From Pratylenchus scribneri (lineage: Eukaryota; Nematoda; Chromadorea; Rhabditida; Pratylenchidae): a stretch of 64,000 nt of DNA. Below are positions 21,464 through 32,600 of this stretch, in pieces. Below the pieces are notes generated by a model, which ran no database searches, was not told where the DNA came from, and was given only the letters and a program-made list of their open reading frames with translations. Each line of letters begins with the position of its first letter. Within the stretch, counting starts at the first letter, position 1. The stretch covers positions 558,001 to 622,000 of the forward strand of contig JAQSEB010000147.1 in assembly GCA_030063045.1 (NCBI GenBank), given 5' to 3'. The translations under genes and the position numbers were made by a program.

Positions 21464-22963
21464 ATGAATCAAATAATTTGTATTTTATTTCTATTTATTT
21501 CATTTTATTCAAATATTTATGGTCTCGAAAAATCGACTTCTTCTGCCGATGAATTCCGTGTCCTATTTGCCAGCATTCTTCGGCTATTTTCAGTGAGAAT
21601 TTATTCATTTTTTTTAAATTTTTAATTTTCGTATTTCTTCTATTAATGACCCTGGGTGGTTTGAAAAATAAGAGTTCCTCCATCTAATAATAGCTCACTT
21701 TTGAGGATCTATAAGATGAAAAAAGGTAAGCCTTACTCCCGTTGGCTAAAAATTTCATCTTAAAATAAGCCTCACACCTTAAATGGAAAATTTTTCAGCC
21801 CCCCCCCCATAGAAAATTTTGGATGGGAATGGAATTTTTGCCCCGGGTCACTGAAAAATAGAAGTTCCCTCTCTATTAGAAGCCCCCCTCTGGAAGGTCT
21901 TTGAAAATTGTAGTCCCAGGGTCATAAATAGAGGGAATACGGTAATTCGAATGAGATTTTTCGCTGAAATAAGGCCAAAATTTTACATTAAATAATTATT
22001 TCCCTTTTTTCAGGAACTTGATTTGAATGTTGACGGCAAATTGTCCTATCCGGAATGGATTGAAAACCCTCGAACTGGCTCAATTGGCCGTGTTCGCTTC
22101 AATGAATATGACGAAAATTTGGACGGCTATTTGGACAGAGAGGAATTCATTCAAGAACATTTTCGAGCCGCAATAGGCCCAAATATTGTACTGAAATTTC
22201 AGGTCATTTTTTTCAAAATTGGTTTTTTTGGCTTGCTAGTCTAAAAATGCTCCGATATTTTAATTTATTGATTAAAATTTAATTGAATTTTTCTAATATT
22301 TTTAACTTACCTTAATTGTTTCCCATGGGGAATTATTTTTCAACTCTTTAAAAATTGGAAAAATTTATCGTTTAACTCTTTAATTTGTGGACATTTTTTG
22401 ACAAATTATAGTGGATTTTGTAAAGCTTTAGGGTACCAAAAAATGCAATAATTTTTTTTCACCCAGCTAGCACAGCTACATGGTCCTCAAAGTCGAGACT
22501 ATGGAATTAATAGAAGGAGGAGTTTTAAAAGAGGTTTATATGGCCATTTCTTTCAACCTTAAGAAGGAAGGAACAATTTTTTTAATTTACGAAAAATTTT
22601 TATTTTCTAGAATTAAAATTTTAAAAGGAATTTAAATTAACATTGAATAATTTAAAATTAATTTAAAATTAAAATTTCCATTTTCAGAAAGCAGACACAA
22701 ACAATGATGGCTATCTGGACGAGGAGGAATTCGGCAAACAATTTGAATCGGCCAATGAAGAAAATGTTAAAAATTTTGGTCAATTTGGCAAATGGGACGA
22801 AAATGGGGATGGCCAATTGGATTCAAGAGAATTTGTCCTTTTTTCTTATGAAAAATTTCTTCGGGAATTCAATGAATTTGGCAAATTGGTTGAAGAAATG
22901 GAACAAAATGAATTGAATGAAAATTCGATGAAAAATAAAAAAGATTTGCCTTTGGAATTGTGA
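21464..22963 (+). CDS. Secreted four-EF-hand calcium-binding protein
   Basis: Three exons, 21464-21592, 22014-22202 and 22688-22963, all phase 0, 197 residues. Residues 1-20 form a signal peptide ('MNQIICILFLFISFYSNIYG'). Four EF-hand loops follow, each with D at position 1 and E at position 12 except the first, which ends in 'YPEW': 'DLNVDGKLSYPEW', 'DENLDGYLDREEF', 'DTNNDGYLDEEEF' and 'DENGDGQLDSREF'. The D-x-N-x-D-G pattern predicts calcium binding in all four. The arrangement resembles small reticulocalbin/calumenin-like secretory-pathway proteins, but there is no HDEL-type retention signal (the end is '...DLPLEL'), so secretion is possible. The tail from about residue 165 is Glu/Asn/Lys-rich. 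Confidence 0.88.
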
Positions 22964-23454
22964 TGAATTATTTTATAAATAATTTAAAATAATATTTTCG
23001 ATTTTGCGTGACACCTTCTTCCCCGCTAATGAACAAGCGTTTTCGTTTTCATGGTTGATCCCTGAGATCATCCATAAATTTTTGAGTGAGCAACCGTTCA
23101 TTTTAAGAGGATAAAAGCAAAAAGGGCAATAGCAAATGTGGTGGTGCTCGCTGAGTGCTAGGCAAATTGAATAAATTCTAAACAAATAAAATAATTTTAT
23201 GCCTATCTATTCTCATTTTTTCCCTATTTTATTTTCCAATAAAAATTCTATTTATGACATTTTAGAATAATGTTTTTTTATTGGCTTTTTTGATTAATTT
23301 AATTTATTAAAAAATAAAATTTATTTAAATTAAATTTTCCCGAGAATCTCCGTTCCTCCAATTGTTAATAATATTCAATATTCAATCGAATTGCATGTTG
23401 CTTCGAAAAAGAAATTGTCCTTTTTTAAGAGTATGAAATATTTTTCATGAGAAA
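22964..23454. other. Intergenic
   Basis: AT-rich. A 70-codon Cys-rich minus ORF at 23185-22973 overlaps the 3' end of the EF-hand gene region; it has no splice or family support and is not called. Confidence 0.5.
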
Positions 23455-23815
23455 ACATTTTTTTTTGTCCACAACGTAATAACTAATTAATGCTTAATCC
23501 TAGACCTATAAACCTTATACCCATACCCAATCGATAGAGATCATCGAGACGTTTCGAATGATATATAGTTTGTCTGGCTTTGGCCAAAATTCAACGTATT
23601 AAACCGTCTAAACCTTATTTGGTTTTCGGTTTGTAAATCTTTTAGTTTTGAACCAAACCCAGACAAACTATAATCAATCGATGCGTCTCGATGAGCTCTA
23701 TAAAATGGGTAAAAGGTTTGGGGGTTTAGAAATAAGCATTAAACACTAAAAATTTATCCAACAAAAACTGATTTGTTGACAAAAAAAAATTGGCACCCAT
23801 TTCTCATTTATCGAT
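23455..23815. repeat. Foldback with shared motif (copy 5)
   Basis: Left arm with TTAATGCTTAATCCTAGACC near 23488 and CAATCGATAGAGATCATCGA near 23528; right arm with ATCGATGCGTCTCGATGAGC near 23678 and 'GAAATAAGCATTAAACACTA' near 23729. The outer arms pair TTTTTTTGTCCACAACG against GATTTGTTGACAAAAAAAA. Lies upstream of the nuclear receptor gene. Confidence 0.75.
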
Positions 23816-24059
23816 TGTTAAATTAGCAAATTTTTATTCAATACATTTTCATTTTTACTCGTCAAAATAACATAATATTTTAATCTATTCTATAAAAATT
23901 GGATAAGTCTAGTCTAGTCTTCAATTTTTATTTTGTACAAATTCCCATTCAATTCCGCTTTCGAAAATTTCATTCCCCTCCATATAAATACTTATATTAA
24001 ATTATCCAAATTATATTTTTTCCTCAATTCCAATTTAAAAGCAAATTAAATAACAATAA

Positions 24060-26420
24060 ATGGGGCGAAAAAGAAGCAACAAATTGTGCACTGTTTGCGA
24101 ATCACCGAAAGCCATTTCCCAATATGGGGCAATGGCTTGTCGAGCTTGCGGAGCATTCTTTCGGTTTGTTGATATTGATATTTTAGGCCGAATTTTGGAA
24201 ATTGACGATTTCCGCGGAAATCATCAAGTAATTTGGTTGACGTATTTTGGAAATTTCGGCTTCTAGGCGTCAGATTCGAGAGTAGGCTCACTCGATTCGT
24301 TATGGTAGTTTTAGTCTATGAAATTTCAATTTCAGACCGATTTAGATTTAGAGGCTAGGGTTAGGGTAGAGCAGGCATGGGTTCTAGGATAAGGCAGGGA
24401 TTAGGAATGTCTGAAATTGAAATTTCATAAAGTATAAATCGACCATGGTGAGTCGAATGAGCCTACTCTCGAGTTTGTATGATGGTTAGAAGCCGAAATC
24501 ACCAAAATTGACCGGGAAAAATCCTGGCCTTTTCCTGAAAAGGCTAATTTCTAAAATCGGCTGCAACATAAATAATTTCTAAAATTTAAGTGTCTAAAAT
24601 TAATTTCCAACTTTTATAGACGTCTTGTCAACAGTAATAGTAAATACCAATGCGATTGTGCTGTGAGATTGAAGGGAAGAGTGGAAAGTGAATTTAACAG
24701 AAAATTGAGAATTTCCAAATGTCGTGGATGTCGATTGCGTGGATGCATTGGGGCAGGGATGAAAGAAGATTGTTTGAATAAATTTGAAATTAAAAATAAA
24801 AAAAAATTTTTAATTTAAGTTGTAAAAAAAATGAAAAAAGACAAACTCATCAAAATGGAAAATAAAATCAACATTATTACTGGTTAATATAATATTTTTA
24901 AATTAATTTATTAAAATTGAATTAATAGAAGATGCCAAAGGTCATATTTTTATAAAAAAGCTATTGGATATTGAAGAGAAAGCCAATCTAGTTTTCCTGA
25001 ATGTTATTGGATTTCCGAACAGTTTTATTGACCATTTCGACTCATTAGAAGAATTGATTCATAGTAAAGATAATTTGTTGGCTCATGCCGAATTGTTTAA
25101 GGTTTTATATAATCAAAATAAAACAACACTGATTTGGCCATTATTTTATTTTTAGAAACGACCAATTACATTTTTTGATAAAGAAAAATTTGAAGAAGAT
25201 GTCACAAAATATGGCGTTTTTCATACCGAACCAATTACATTAACAAAAACATTGCTAATAGCAATTGATATTGTAAAAATATTGCCGGCATTTTCACGAC
25301 TAAATTTGAATGATAAGGCAAGAAAAATGAATAAAAAATTAGCTGGATTATATAAAATATATTATTTTAAAAATATTTAAAATTTAAAGATGGTCGCGGT
25401 AAGCAATTTTGCACCGGCAGCTTGCTTTTTATTTGGACGTTTAAATTCAATGAAATTAAATTCTGAGACGCAATTGATGGGAATTATCGATTATCCTTTT
25501 ATTAAATTATATAACCTCCGGTCAAATTTCGAGGAACCTATGTTCGAATTTTTTTTAATTAATTAAATCATTTAAAATTATTTTCAGAATTAAAAAATTG
25601 GTTGAAACTATTTTCGGTTTGTCAATGAAATATTTTTTACAAATTGCTCCCAGTCGAGAAGAATTTGCATTCATTTTGTCATTATTGTTCACAAATTCAG
25701 GTAAAATATTCAATTTTTAGATAAAAAATAAATATTAATTTTTTTTCTGAGGGATTTAGGGTTAGAGTTATGGTTAAGGGCGGCATGGGTTCTAGGGACT
25801 ATTTAGGGATTCGAGCATAGGATTCCCGCAAAGCCAGAAGTCAAACATTCTAAACTCTTTTTCGCGCAGTACCGGTTTAAGCAACCAAACGGTCTCAAAA
25901 CCAGAAATAAATTCCAAATTCGTGTTCCCCATGATCGAAAATCTCTTATTTTATCAATGCCAAACTTTTAAACGCGCACCTCCTTTTTGACTTCCGCGCA
26001 CACCTCCCTCCGGAATGATAAGAAACTGTTTTATTTAGTTTTACTAGGCATGAGGAATTAAGAGAGACGAAGGAAAATATTTGGGGGCAAAAAAGAATTG
26101 GATTTGGGGGCAGAAAAAATTGACATCTAAAAGTATATATTAATTTTTTTTATTAAGCAATCTCATCCCTTTCTAAATATGGCCAAGCGATAATGAATGA
26201 GGAGACAGAAAAATGTGCAAAAATATTGCTTCAATTACAACAAATGAAATTTGGTGATCAAAAGGGCGCACTTCGATATGCGGAATGCCTTCAGCTGGTT
26301 TCGAACACAATTTACACGATACAGAAGCATAAAGAATTAATTGTTTACATTGATACCATCAGTGAACAAGGAAGTTTTTCAGCAATAATGCCAAAAATAT
26401 TGCTTCCATTGATGGTGTAA
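24060..26420 (+). CDS. Nuclear hormone receptor (nematode NHR type)
   Basis: Eight exons: 24060-24163, 24620-24771, 24841-24882, 24929-25101, 25156-25317, 25390-25541, 25588-25700 and 26158-26420; every junction is in phase, 386 residues. The DNA-binding domain starts at residue 10: finger 1 'CTVC...CRACGAFFRR' and finger 2 ending 'KCRGCRLRGCIGAGM', the hallmark Cys pattern of NHRs. The ligand-binding domain runs from about residue 110: 'DIEEKANLVFLNVIGF', then helix-3 to helix-5-like 'FSRLNLNDKMVAVSNFAPAA', and C-terminal helices with 'ALRYAECLQLVSNTIYTIQK'. It acts as a DNA-binding transcription factor in the nucleus; the ligand is unknown. Odd points: intron 5 begins with GC (25318-25319) at AAG|GCAAGA; exon 2's donor TT|GTTTGA is weak but needed because the frame closes soon after; introns 1 and 7 contain foldback DNA. 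Confidence 0.88.
24225..24570. repeat. Foldback in NHR intron 1, G-rich core
   Basis: Left arm 24245-24325 ('GGAAATTTCGGCTTCTAGGC', 'TTCGAGAGTAGGCTCACTCG') pairs with the right arm 24410-24505 ('CGAATGAGCCTACTCTCGAG', 'TTAGAAGCCGAAATCACC'). The core at 24350-24405 is 'GAGGCTAGGGTTAGGGTAGA' and 'GCAGGCATGGGTTCTAGG'. Directly adjoining is a short GGCCTTTTCCTGAAAAGG palindrome and 'CGGCTGCAACATAAAT', related to the MITE at 44262. Confidence 0.8.
25745..26035. repeat. Foldback-derived repeat in NHR intron 7
   Basis: Core 'TTTAGGGTTAGAGTTATGGT' and 'GGCGGCATGGGTTCTAGGGA' at 25758-25800, followed by 'GCACCTCCTTTTTGACTTCC' near 25976 and CTCCCTCCGGAATG. The last part matches the right arm of the foldback at 42.9-43.5 kb. 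One arm seems lost. Confidence 0.6.
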
Positions 26421-26641
26421 AGATGATAAAACAAATTTTAGTCGCATTATTTATTTTATTATTAATATTATCATTTATCAACAATACATTTACAAATCAA
26501 GTTCAATTTTTAAAATAATTAAATTTATTGAAAATAAATTTTATATTTCAAAAAAATTCAATTAAGTAATTCATCGAATGGATTGAACTTAATTAAAATC
26601 TTACCGGAAAATTTAATTAAAATCTTTCCGGAAAACTTATA

Positions 26642-27531
26642 TTAGTTGACTTGAATTGGTCCAATTTGTTGTTGTTGATTTTTGCGCCATAAAAGGATGA
26701 AACGGAGTATGGCATTTCGATAGGGAGCATTAATGAAAATGCTGATCAATGGATTCACGAGTGGAATAAGCGGAATTGTCAAATTAGTAGTGGCCTGAAT
26801 TAGCCTTAGTAACCAACTTCTTCGTGCATTGTCACCGAATAGAACAAGATTAATAGTAAAAATCATGATCATAAGTAAAATGACGACAAGCAGATAAGAA
26901 GCCTATAAAAGGTGATAGAAATAAAAATTGAAATATGAAAGTATTTATATTTTAATTAGTTTTTTAGAAATTGTATTTGCAAATGATTAAATGAGAAATT
27001 ACTCAATTAATTTAATTTAGTAAAAAATTATTGAAATTTATAATAAAATATTAAAGGTAAAATTTACAAAATTCCTTTAATAATTTATTAAATTTATTTT
27101 TTTTTATTAATAAAAAAATTTTAAGAGAAAGTTGGCGTAAATGAGATATTACACATAGGTATGTAAATCAAATTATATTATAATAAAATTATTTGTGTAA
27201 TAAAAAAATAGCGCAGAATTTTCTATCTCTATTAACTAATTGGAAATCTCTCATTCTCTATCAATTATCTTGTAAGTTGTGAAATTTCAAATTTATTTAA
27301 TGACGAAATCGAGGGTAGAAAAATTTTACAAAAAATTGTATTTGGTTAACTCACTAATAAGATAAGTGTCAGCGTCAATTGTTTATTCAGTCTTCGTGTT
27401 TTTTCATTGAATGCAGTGTGTATTTGAACAAAGCGAACAATGCGCCATCCAAGGAATATAATTATGGAAAAACACAAAATGAACCAAACAATGATTAGAA
27501 TAATCCAAAATTGATCAAAAATAATTGCTTC
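26642..27531 (-). CDS. Receptor 3' module (TM5-TM7) without a 5' half
   Basis: Two minus-strand exons, 27531-27355 (59 codons) and 26902-26642 (86 codons plus stop), joined phase 0. They encode TM5 ('FWIILIIVWFILCFSIIIFL'), 'RIVRFVQIHTAFNEKTRRLN', TM6, and TM7 ending 'VNPLISIFINAPYRNAI'. They are homologous to exons 4-5 of the complete receptor immediately upstream (28278-30508): the first exon is exactly the same length and phase. No TM1-TM4 exons are found in the 750 bp between them. Either this is a partial tandem duplicate, or it is an alternative 3' module spliced to the shared exons 1-3 upstream, since phases agree. The frame is intact over 145 codons, which argues against an old relic. 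Confidence 0.7.
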
Positions 27532-28277
27532 CTGCGAATTTATACAAAAAGTCAAATTTGTTATATTTTATCCATTCACAATTGGAGATTAAGAATGAAA
27601 AAAAAATTGGTAAGATATATTTTTGCAAAATGCTAAGTAATAATTTTTACACCTGCTTTGGCTGCTGTTCTATTTATGTCGAGACTACTTTGATCTATGG
27701 AATATTATTCAATTTAATGTTAAGATATCTATTAAAGCACAAAAATATTGGTATTTAATTTGGAGAACAAAATGGTAATGTAACACAGGTGATTTTTTGA
27801 CATTCTCTTTTTGTTCTATATAATTATATTTGTTGCATTTCCTAGAAAGACATTTTGGAAAGAAACATTTTAGCATTATTCTTGTCTGTTGGAAATATTG
27901 TATTGCTATTCAACAAAAAATAGTCTAAAAAATCTTATTTTTATTTTCAAATAAAATAATTAAATTACCCAAAGCTTTTAGGCTATAGAATAGGTAACTT
28001 GTCTATTAGGATTTAAGGCTGAATTGGTCAAATTTTTGTCCTCAAAAACAATGATTTTGACAAATAAATTTGTGGAAAATCATAAAAATGCATCAAGTCT
28101 ATTAGTAAAATCAGTAAAATATGATATGAGAATTTTTGTTATTTGATAATTTGAAAAATTTTGATTACCAATTTTTTTTATCTAATCAAAAACCATAAAA
28201 ATTTTCTAAAAATTGTCAATATCGATCGTATAATTTAGTATAAAAAAATGTTGAGAAATATTTATTCTTTTTAAATT
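27532..28277. other. Spacer between receptor 3' module and complete receptor
   Basis: AT-rich. I searched the minus strand for TM1-TM4 exons and found none. A plus-strand ORF near 27630-27758 reads '...SIYVETTLIYGILFNLMLRY', hydrophobic but unsupported by splice sites. Confidence 0.5.
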
Positions 28278-30508
28278 TTAAGTTGGCATTGGCAAAATTT
28301 GTTGTGATTTGCGAAAAAAGAACAATCGATAAATTGCCTTACGATAAGGTGTATTTGTAAGAATACTGATAATTGGATTCAATGTTGGGGTTATAAAAAG
28401 AAAAATGGTTCCAATTTGAAATTGCATCGTTTTTTCGGCCCGAATTAAAAAGAGGATAAATGTAAATGAAAGCACAAAGCTGAAGACCAAGGAAAGAAAT
28501 GGAACAGCAGCCTAAAATAATAAAATAAATTTATTCTATATTAATAATTTACCAAAAGTGTTAATGTCTTCGTCAATTGTCTATTAATTCTGCGTGTATT
28601 TTCATTGATACCATGATGCCTTTTGACGAATCGAATTATGCGCCAACGAAGAATAATTATTATCAAATAAAAAATATTCATACAAAAAATTATGCATGTC
28701 CACAAATATCGGAAAAATAAATTTAAACTCTGAAAATTAAATTTTTATCAAATTTAAATTTTGTCCTACTTTATCAACAATAATGAAGCAACTCTCTTCG
28801 AACATATTAATTTTGTTTAAATATTCATAATCTTCTTTTCGGCAATTCAAAATGCCACCACGATATTTGGTCAGAAATATGCTCACTCCAATGATATTTA
28901 AAACAATTGGCAAAATGAGTAAAATCGAATAGCGGAGTAGGCTAATTTGTTTATTCCTGAGAATTATAGAAATTATTATTTTTTAGTTAAAAAAGATGTG
29001 TGGGGGAATGGTGGTGGTGGGTCGTGGGTGGAATAATTTTATGAAGGCATATATTTTATTTATAAAGTTTTTGCTTTCTTGAAATGCAAGCTGAATGTTT
29101 ATTTTGTTTTTTTTTTTCTATAAAATATGGGAAAAAATATTTTTTTTTCTATTTTCATAAAAATGTTTGTCAAAATATGTTTTTCCTTCCATAAAAAATT
29201 ACATCAACATTTTTTTCTTGTATTTTTTCTTTTTTTTTCGCCAAAATGTGTTTTCTCTTGAGCTTATTGTCTCAGATTTTCGACAAAAAATGTGTTTTCC
29301 CTAAAATGTTCGATAAATGTTTTTCTTCTGGAAAATGTTCGTCAAAATATATTTTCCCTTTCCGGAAAATGTTCTAAGTAAAAAATCTTCGCACGAATAT
29401 TTTTTTCCCTTTCCAGAAATATTCTCCAAAATGTTTTTTTTCCAGAAATATTCACCAAAATGTTTTTCCCTTTTCCAGAAAATGTTCGCCAAAATATTTT
29501 CCCTTTTCCAGAAAATGTTCGCCAAAATGTTTTTCCCTTTTCCAGAAAATGTTCGCCAAAATATTTTCCCTTTTCCAGAAAATGTTCGCCAAAATGTTTT
29601 TCCCTTTTCCAGAAAATGTTCGCCAAAATATTTTCCCTTTTCCAGAAAAGGTTCGCCAAAATGTTTTTCCCTTTTCCAGTAAATGTTCGCCAAAATGTTT
29701 TTCCCTTTCCTGAAAATGTTCGCCAAATGTGTTTTTCCCTTTCCAGAAAATGTTCGCCAAAATGTTTTCCCCTTCCAGAAAATGTTCGCCAAAATGTTTT
29801 GCCTTACCAGAAAATGTTCGCCAAAATGTTTTCCTCTTTTCCCGTACATAAAATTTTCTCCAAGCTGTTATTTTGATATTCCTTAATAATTTGTTTGCGA
29901 AAATATTCCAATGTTTCCACTTTCATTAAAAAGTTTTGACAAAGAAGTTTTTCCTCATGTTTTTCTCTTCTTGAAAATATTTTTAAAAAAATATTTACTC
30001 TATTAAACATTTTTTTGTTACAAACATTTGAATTCTATCTTTTTTAAATTCATCAAATAGAAATATAAAGACCATATTATTGTTTTAACAAACCGATTTA
30101 GCCAAAAATATCTGTAGACGAATTGAAAAACAATAAGGAAAACATCGAAGGAATATGTGATTTTACTGATGCAATTGAAAATGACGAGACCAAATGGTCC
30201 AAAAAGATGGTAGATGTGAACAGCAAAATGGCCATAATAAATTCCAATAAAAAGATCATCTTTTATTTGAACAGGCAACTATAAATTTATTGAAATATTT
30301 ATATAATTAATTAACCAACCGCCGTCCCAATGAATTGTTGCAAAATAAAAAAGAGATCAAAAATGCAAGTTTGGAGTAGGATTCGACTGTGTTTTGCCAT
30401 TTCCTTTGGAGTTTTTGCCAAAATTAACCAAATTAGCAATAAATTAAGGAAGAGTCCAAAAGGAGGGCAAATAAGTATGAATAATTTAATACAAAATATA
30501 AAAACCAT
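28278..30508 (-). CDS. 7TM chemoreceptor, str/srj/srd-like
   Basis: Five exons on the minus strand: 30508-30320, 30278-30094, 28956-28770, 28729-28553 and 28511-28278; phases 0, 2, 0, 0; 323 residues. TM1 is 'LICPPFGLFLNLLLIWLIL' followed by 'AKTPKEMAKHSRILLQTCIF' (the T-P-x-x-M loop and TM2 start typical of the str superfamily). TM3 lies in exon 2, TM4 at the start of exon 3 with 'RYSILLILPIVLNIIG', TM5 in exon 4, and TM6-TM7 with 'TPTLNPIISILTNTPYRKAI' in exon 5. The start ATG at 30508 is favoured because TTTTTCAG lies 5 bp upstream, as at SL trans-splice sites. Intron 2 (28957-30093) carries a 33-bp satellite. A second TM5-TM7 module follows at 26.6-27.5 kb. Confidence 0.85.
29300..29845. 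repeat. 33-34 bp tandem repeat in receptor intron 2
   Basis: About 16 copies of GAAAATGTTCGCCAAAATGT plus TTTTCCCTTTTCCA, alternating between two length forms (ATATTTTCCC and ATGTTTTTCCC). Both strands are open over long stretches because of the repeat; these are not called as genes since the array is inside an intron. Confidence 0.93.
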
Positions 30509-31379
30509 TTTAACTGAAAAATTTTTATTAAATGATTTTTGGTATTGAAACAGGGAAGTAAATGAATGGTAAAAATTGCAAATGAAATGACAAATGATCA
30601 TAGACAACAAATCTAATTCATATATTTGCTCGGTAAAAAATTATAAGCACCTGTCATTCTCAGAAGAACTAAATGTCAACTCAAATAAATAATATGCAGA
30701 AAAATTAATTATATTTGCTTTGAATGAAAAATCAAACGTGCATTTTTTGACAATATTATCATAATATTTATCGGCACAAATGTTTAGATTCATTCCACAT
30801 TTTATTTATGAAAATATGATATTTGAAATTTGGAATGTTTTTCGGCCTTAAATGATGACATTTCTGCCCTTTTATTTATGAAAATATGTTATGATAATAT
30901 CAAATTAATTTATGAGGGAAAATATTTTGGCCATAAAAACATTGTGATGTAATAGATTTTTAAGTGGTATATGTAGAAGATATAATAGATTTGTTAAAAT
31001 TGGTTATTAAATCCATCACAGGAAAAAGTTTCAAATCAATATCATAATAAGAAAAATTCTAACATAAAATATTCTAATAAGATAAAATAAACAAAAATTA
31101 TTTAAAATTTTATAGTGTAAAAAAAGAAACTGTTAAATTGAAGAAAAGGAAAATTATTTTTTTTTAAATTGTTTAATATCTTTCATTTATTAAAATCAAT
31201 ATTATAAAATTATGCAACCACCTGCAAATTTATATTATTTTAATTGTTTTCTGTTTTGTGTCAATAAATTTCCCATTATATACAATTTCAAAAAAATTAT
31301 TGAATTCGAAAAGAGCAAAAATTATTGCCCAATAGAAAGAAAGAAGGAAAATAGTGAAAAAGGCAACATTTTTAAATAA
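30509..31379. other. Upstream region of the 28-30 kb receptor
   Basis: Very AT-rich. A 'CCTTTTATTTATGAAAATAT' near-repeat occurs twice (about 30800 and 30870). A minus-strand hydrophobic stretch of about 50 codons (31390-31230, '...FKNVAFFTIFLLSFYWAI...') could be an exon but has no partner I can join. Confidence 0.4.
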
Positions 31380-31590
31380 TTGTGGCGCGACATTTGCGCA
31401 CCCGACAATTGCGCACTCTATTAAAATTCGACATTTGCGCACTATTTTTTTTAACTAGGGTCTAGGGCTAGGGTTAGGTTTAGAGGCAGGCATGGGTTTA
31501 GGGGATATGAGTTAGGGGTTGGGGAATCCTAAATAAGTTCGACTTGGCTAAAAAAATAATGCGCAAATGTCGGCGAACCAAATTTATTAT
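31380..31590. repeat. Foldback with G-rich core
   Basis: Left arm with GCGACATTTGCGCACCCGAC and 'TTCGACATTTGCGCACTATT' near 31386-31445; right arm 'AATGCGCAAATGTCGGCGAA' near 31559. The core at 31455-31530 is 'AGGGTCTAGGGCTAGGGTTA', 'GAGGCAGGCATGGGTTTAGG'. Confidence 0.8.
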
Positions 31591-32319
31591 ATTGTTTATT
31601 AAATTTCAAACAACAATTTTATGATAATCTTTTCGATTTCCACATCTCCTCATTTGGTTCATCTCCAACATTGCTGAATAAAATGCCAACTGCGGGGCTG
31701 TATTTTCAGATTGAATGAAATTTTGCAAAAATATCAATGACTTTTGCAATGGATAAATGAAATAAATTTTACAGATTTAAGGCCTAAATTCATCATATCA
31801 AAATTTATTAAAATAAAATTAATATTATTAAATATTCAATATTTTATGTACCCTTTAATTTAACATAAAATCAGCAAAATTATTTCAGTCTGACTGGAGA
31901 CAAATTGATTTGTAAATTGAGTTCTTTACGATTAATTTAATAAAATGAAATGCCAAAATATATATCCTTTTTCAGTGCCGTCCCCTCAATAAAAATATTC
32001 CTAATATGGCCTTAAAGGCAAAAAAAGAAGAGGGAGGATGGTGAAAGGGAGGAGGGGAGGCTGGGAAAAAGGGAAAATGTTCGACATTTCTATGCACATT
32101 TTCAGTTTATAACTGTGCGCGGCATTGTTAAAAATTGCTGAGTGAAATTGAAAAAATTGAGGGTGATCGAAGTCCAATGAATTTCCAATGTCCTTTTCAA
32201 GATATTCTACCGGAATTGCAACCAAAATGGCCGAAATAAAATATCATCTGTGTTTGAATTTAATGAACTGGACAAGAATGGGAGAAGCTCACTTAAATTT
32301 GTCGAAAATATTTTAAGGA
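31591..32319. other. Region with weak minus-strand coding signal
   Basis: Two minus-strand stretches look partly coding: 32240-32085 ('VAIPVEYLEKDIGNSLDFDH', 'FQFHSAIFNNAAHSYKLKM') and 31701-31612 after a TACAG acceptor ('PQLAFYSAMLEMNQMRRCG', ends TGA). No initiator could be found in frame and I could not join them, so no gene is called; a small secreted-peptide gene or a relic is possible. Confidence 0.25.
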
Positions 32320-32600
32320 TATAATGGTTTGTTAAAGACACCTAAACTCTGTATATTCAATCGATAAAACTCGTCAAGACATATCAAATGATAAATAATT
32401 TTTAATTTGTCATGGTTTGATCAAAAAATAGGTTATTAAACTGTTTGAATCAATATTAGATTTTTCGTTTAAAACTATTTTGTTAATAGCTCAATTCAAG
32501 CGAAATCATTATCAAAAAATGCTTTTCGATGAGATCAATCGATTGTAATATATGCTTTGTATTTGTAGGTCTTTAATAAACTCTGAATCATTATAATGTT
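32320..32600. repeat. Foldback with shared motif (copy 6, decayed)
   Basis: Left 'CAATCGATAAAACTCGTCAA' near 32359, right 'TTTTCGATGAGATCAATCGA' near 32523; outer arms 'TTTGTTAAAGACACCTAAAC' near 32327 and 'GTATTTGTAGGTCTTTAATA' near 32558. More diverged than copies 1-5. Confidence 0.65.

Noticed and set aside
23881..24059. Possible additional 5' exon of the nuclear receptor
   Set aside because: The ATG at 24060 leads at once into the zinc finger, as is common; nothing coding is visible upstream.
29301..29886. Overlapping ORFs of up to 182 codons (GKGKNILANIF-type)
   Set aside because: Frames of the 33-bp satellite inside intron 2 of the 28-30 kb receptor.
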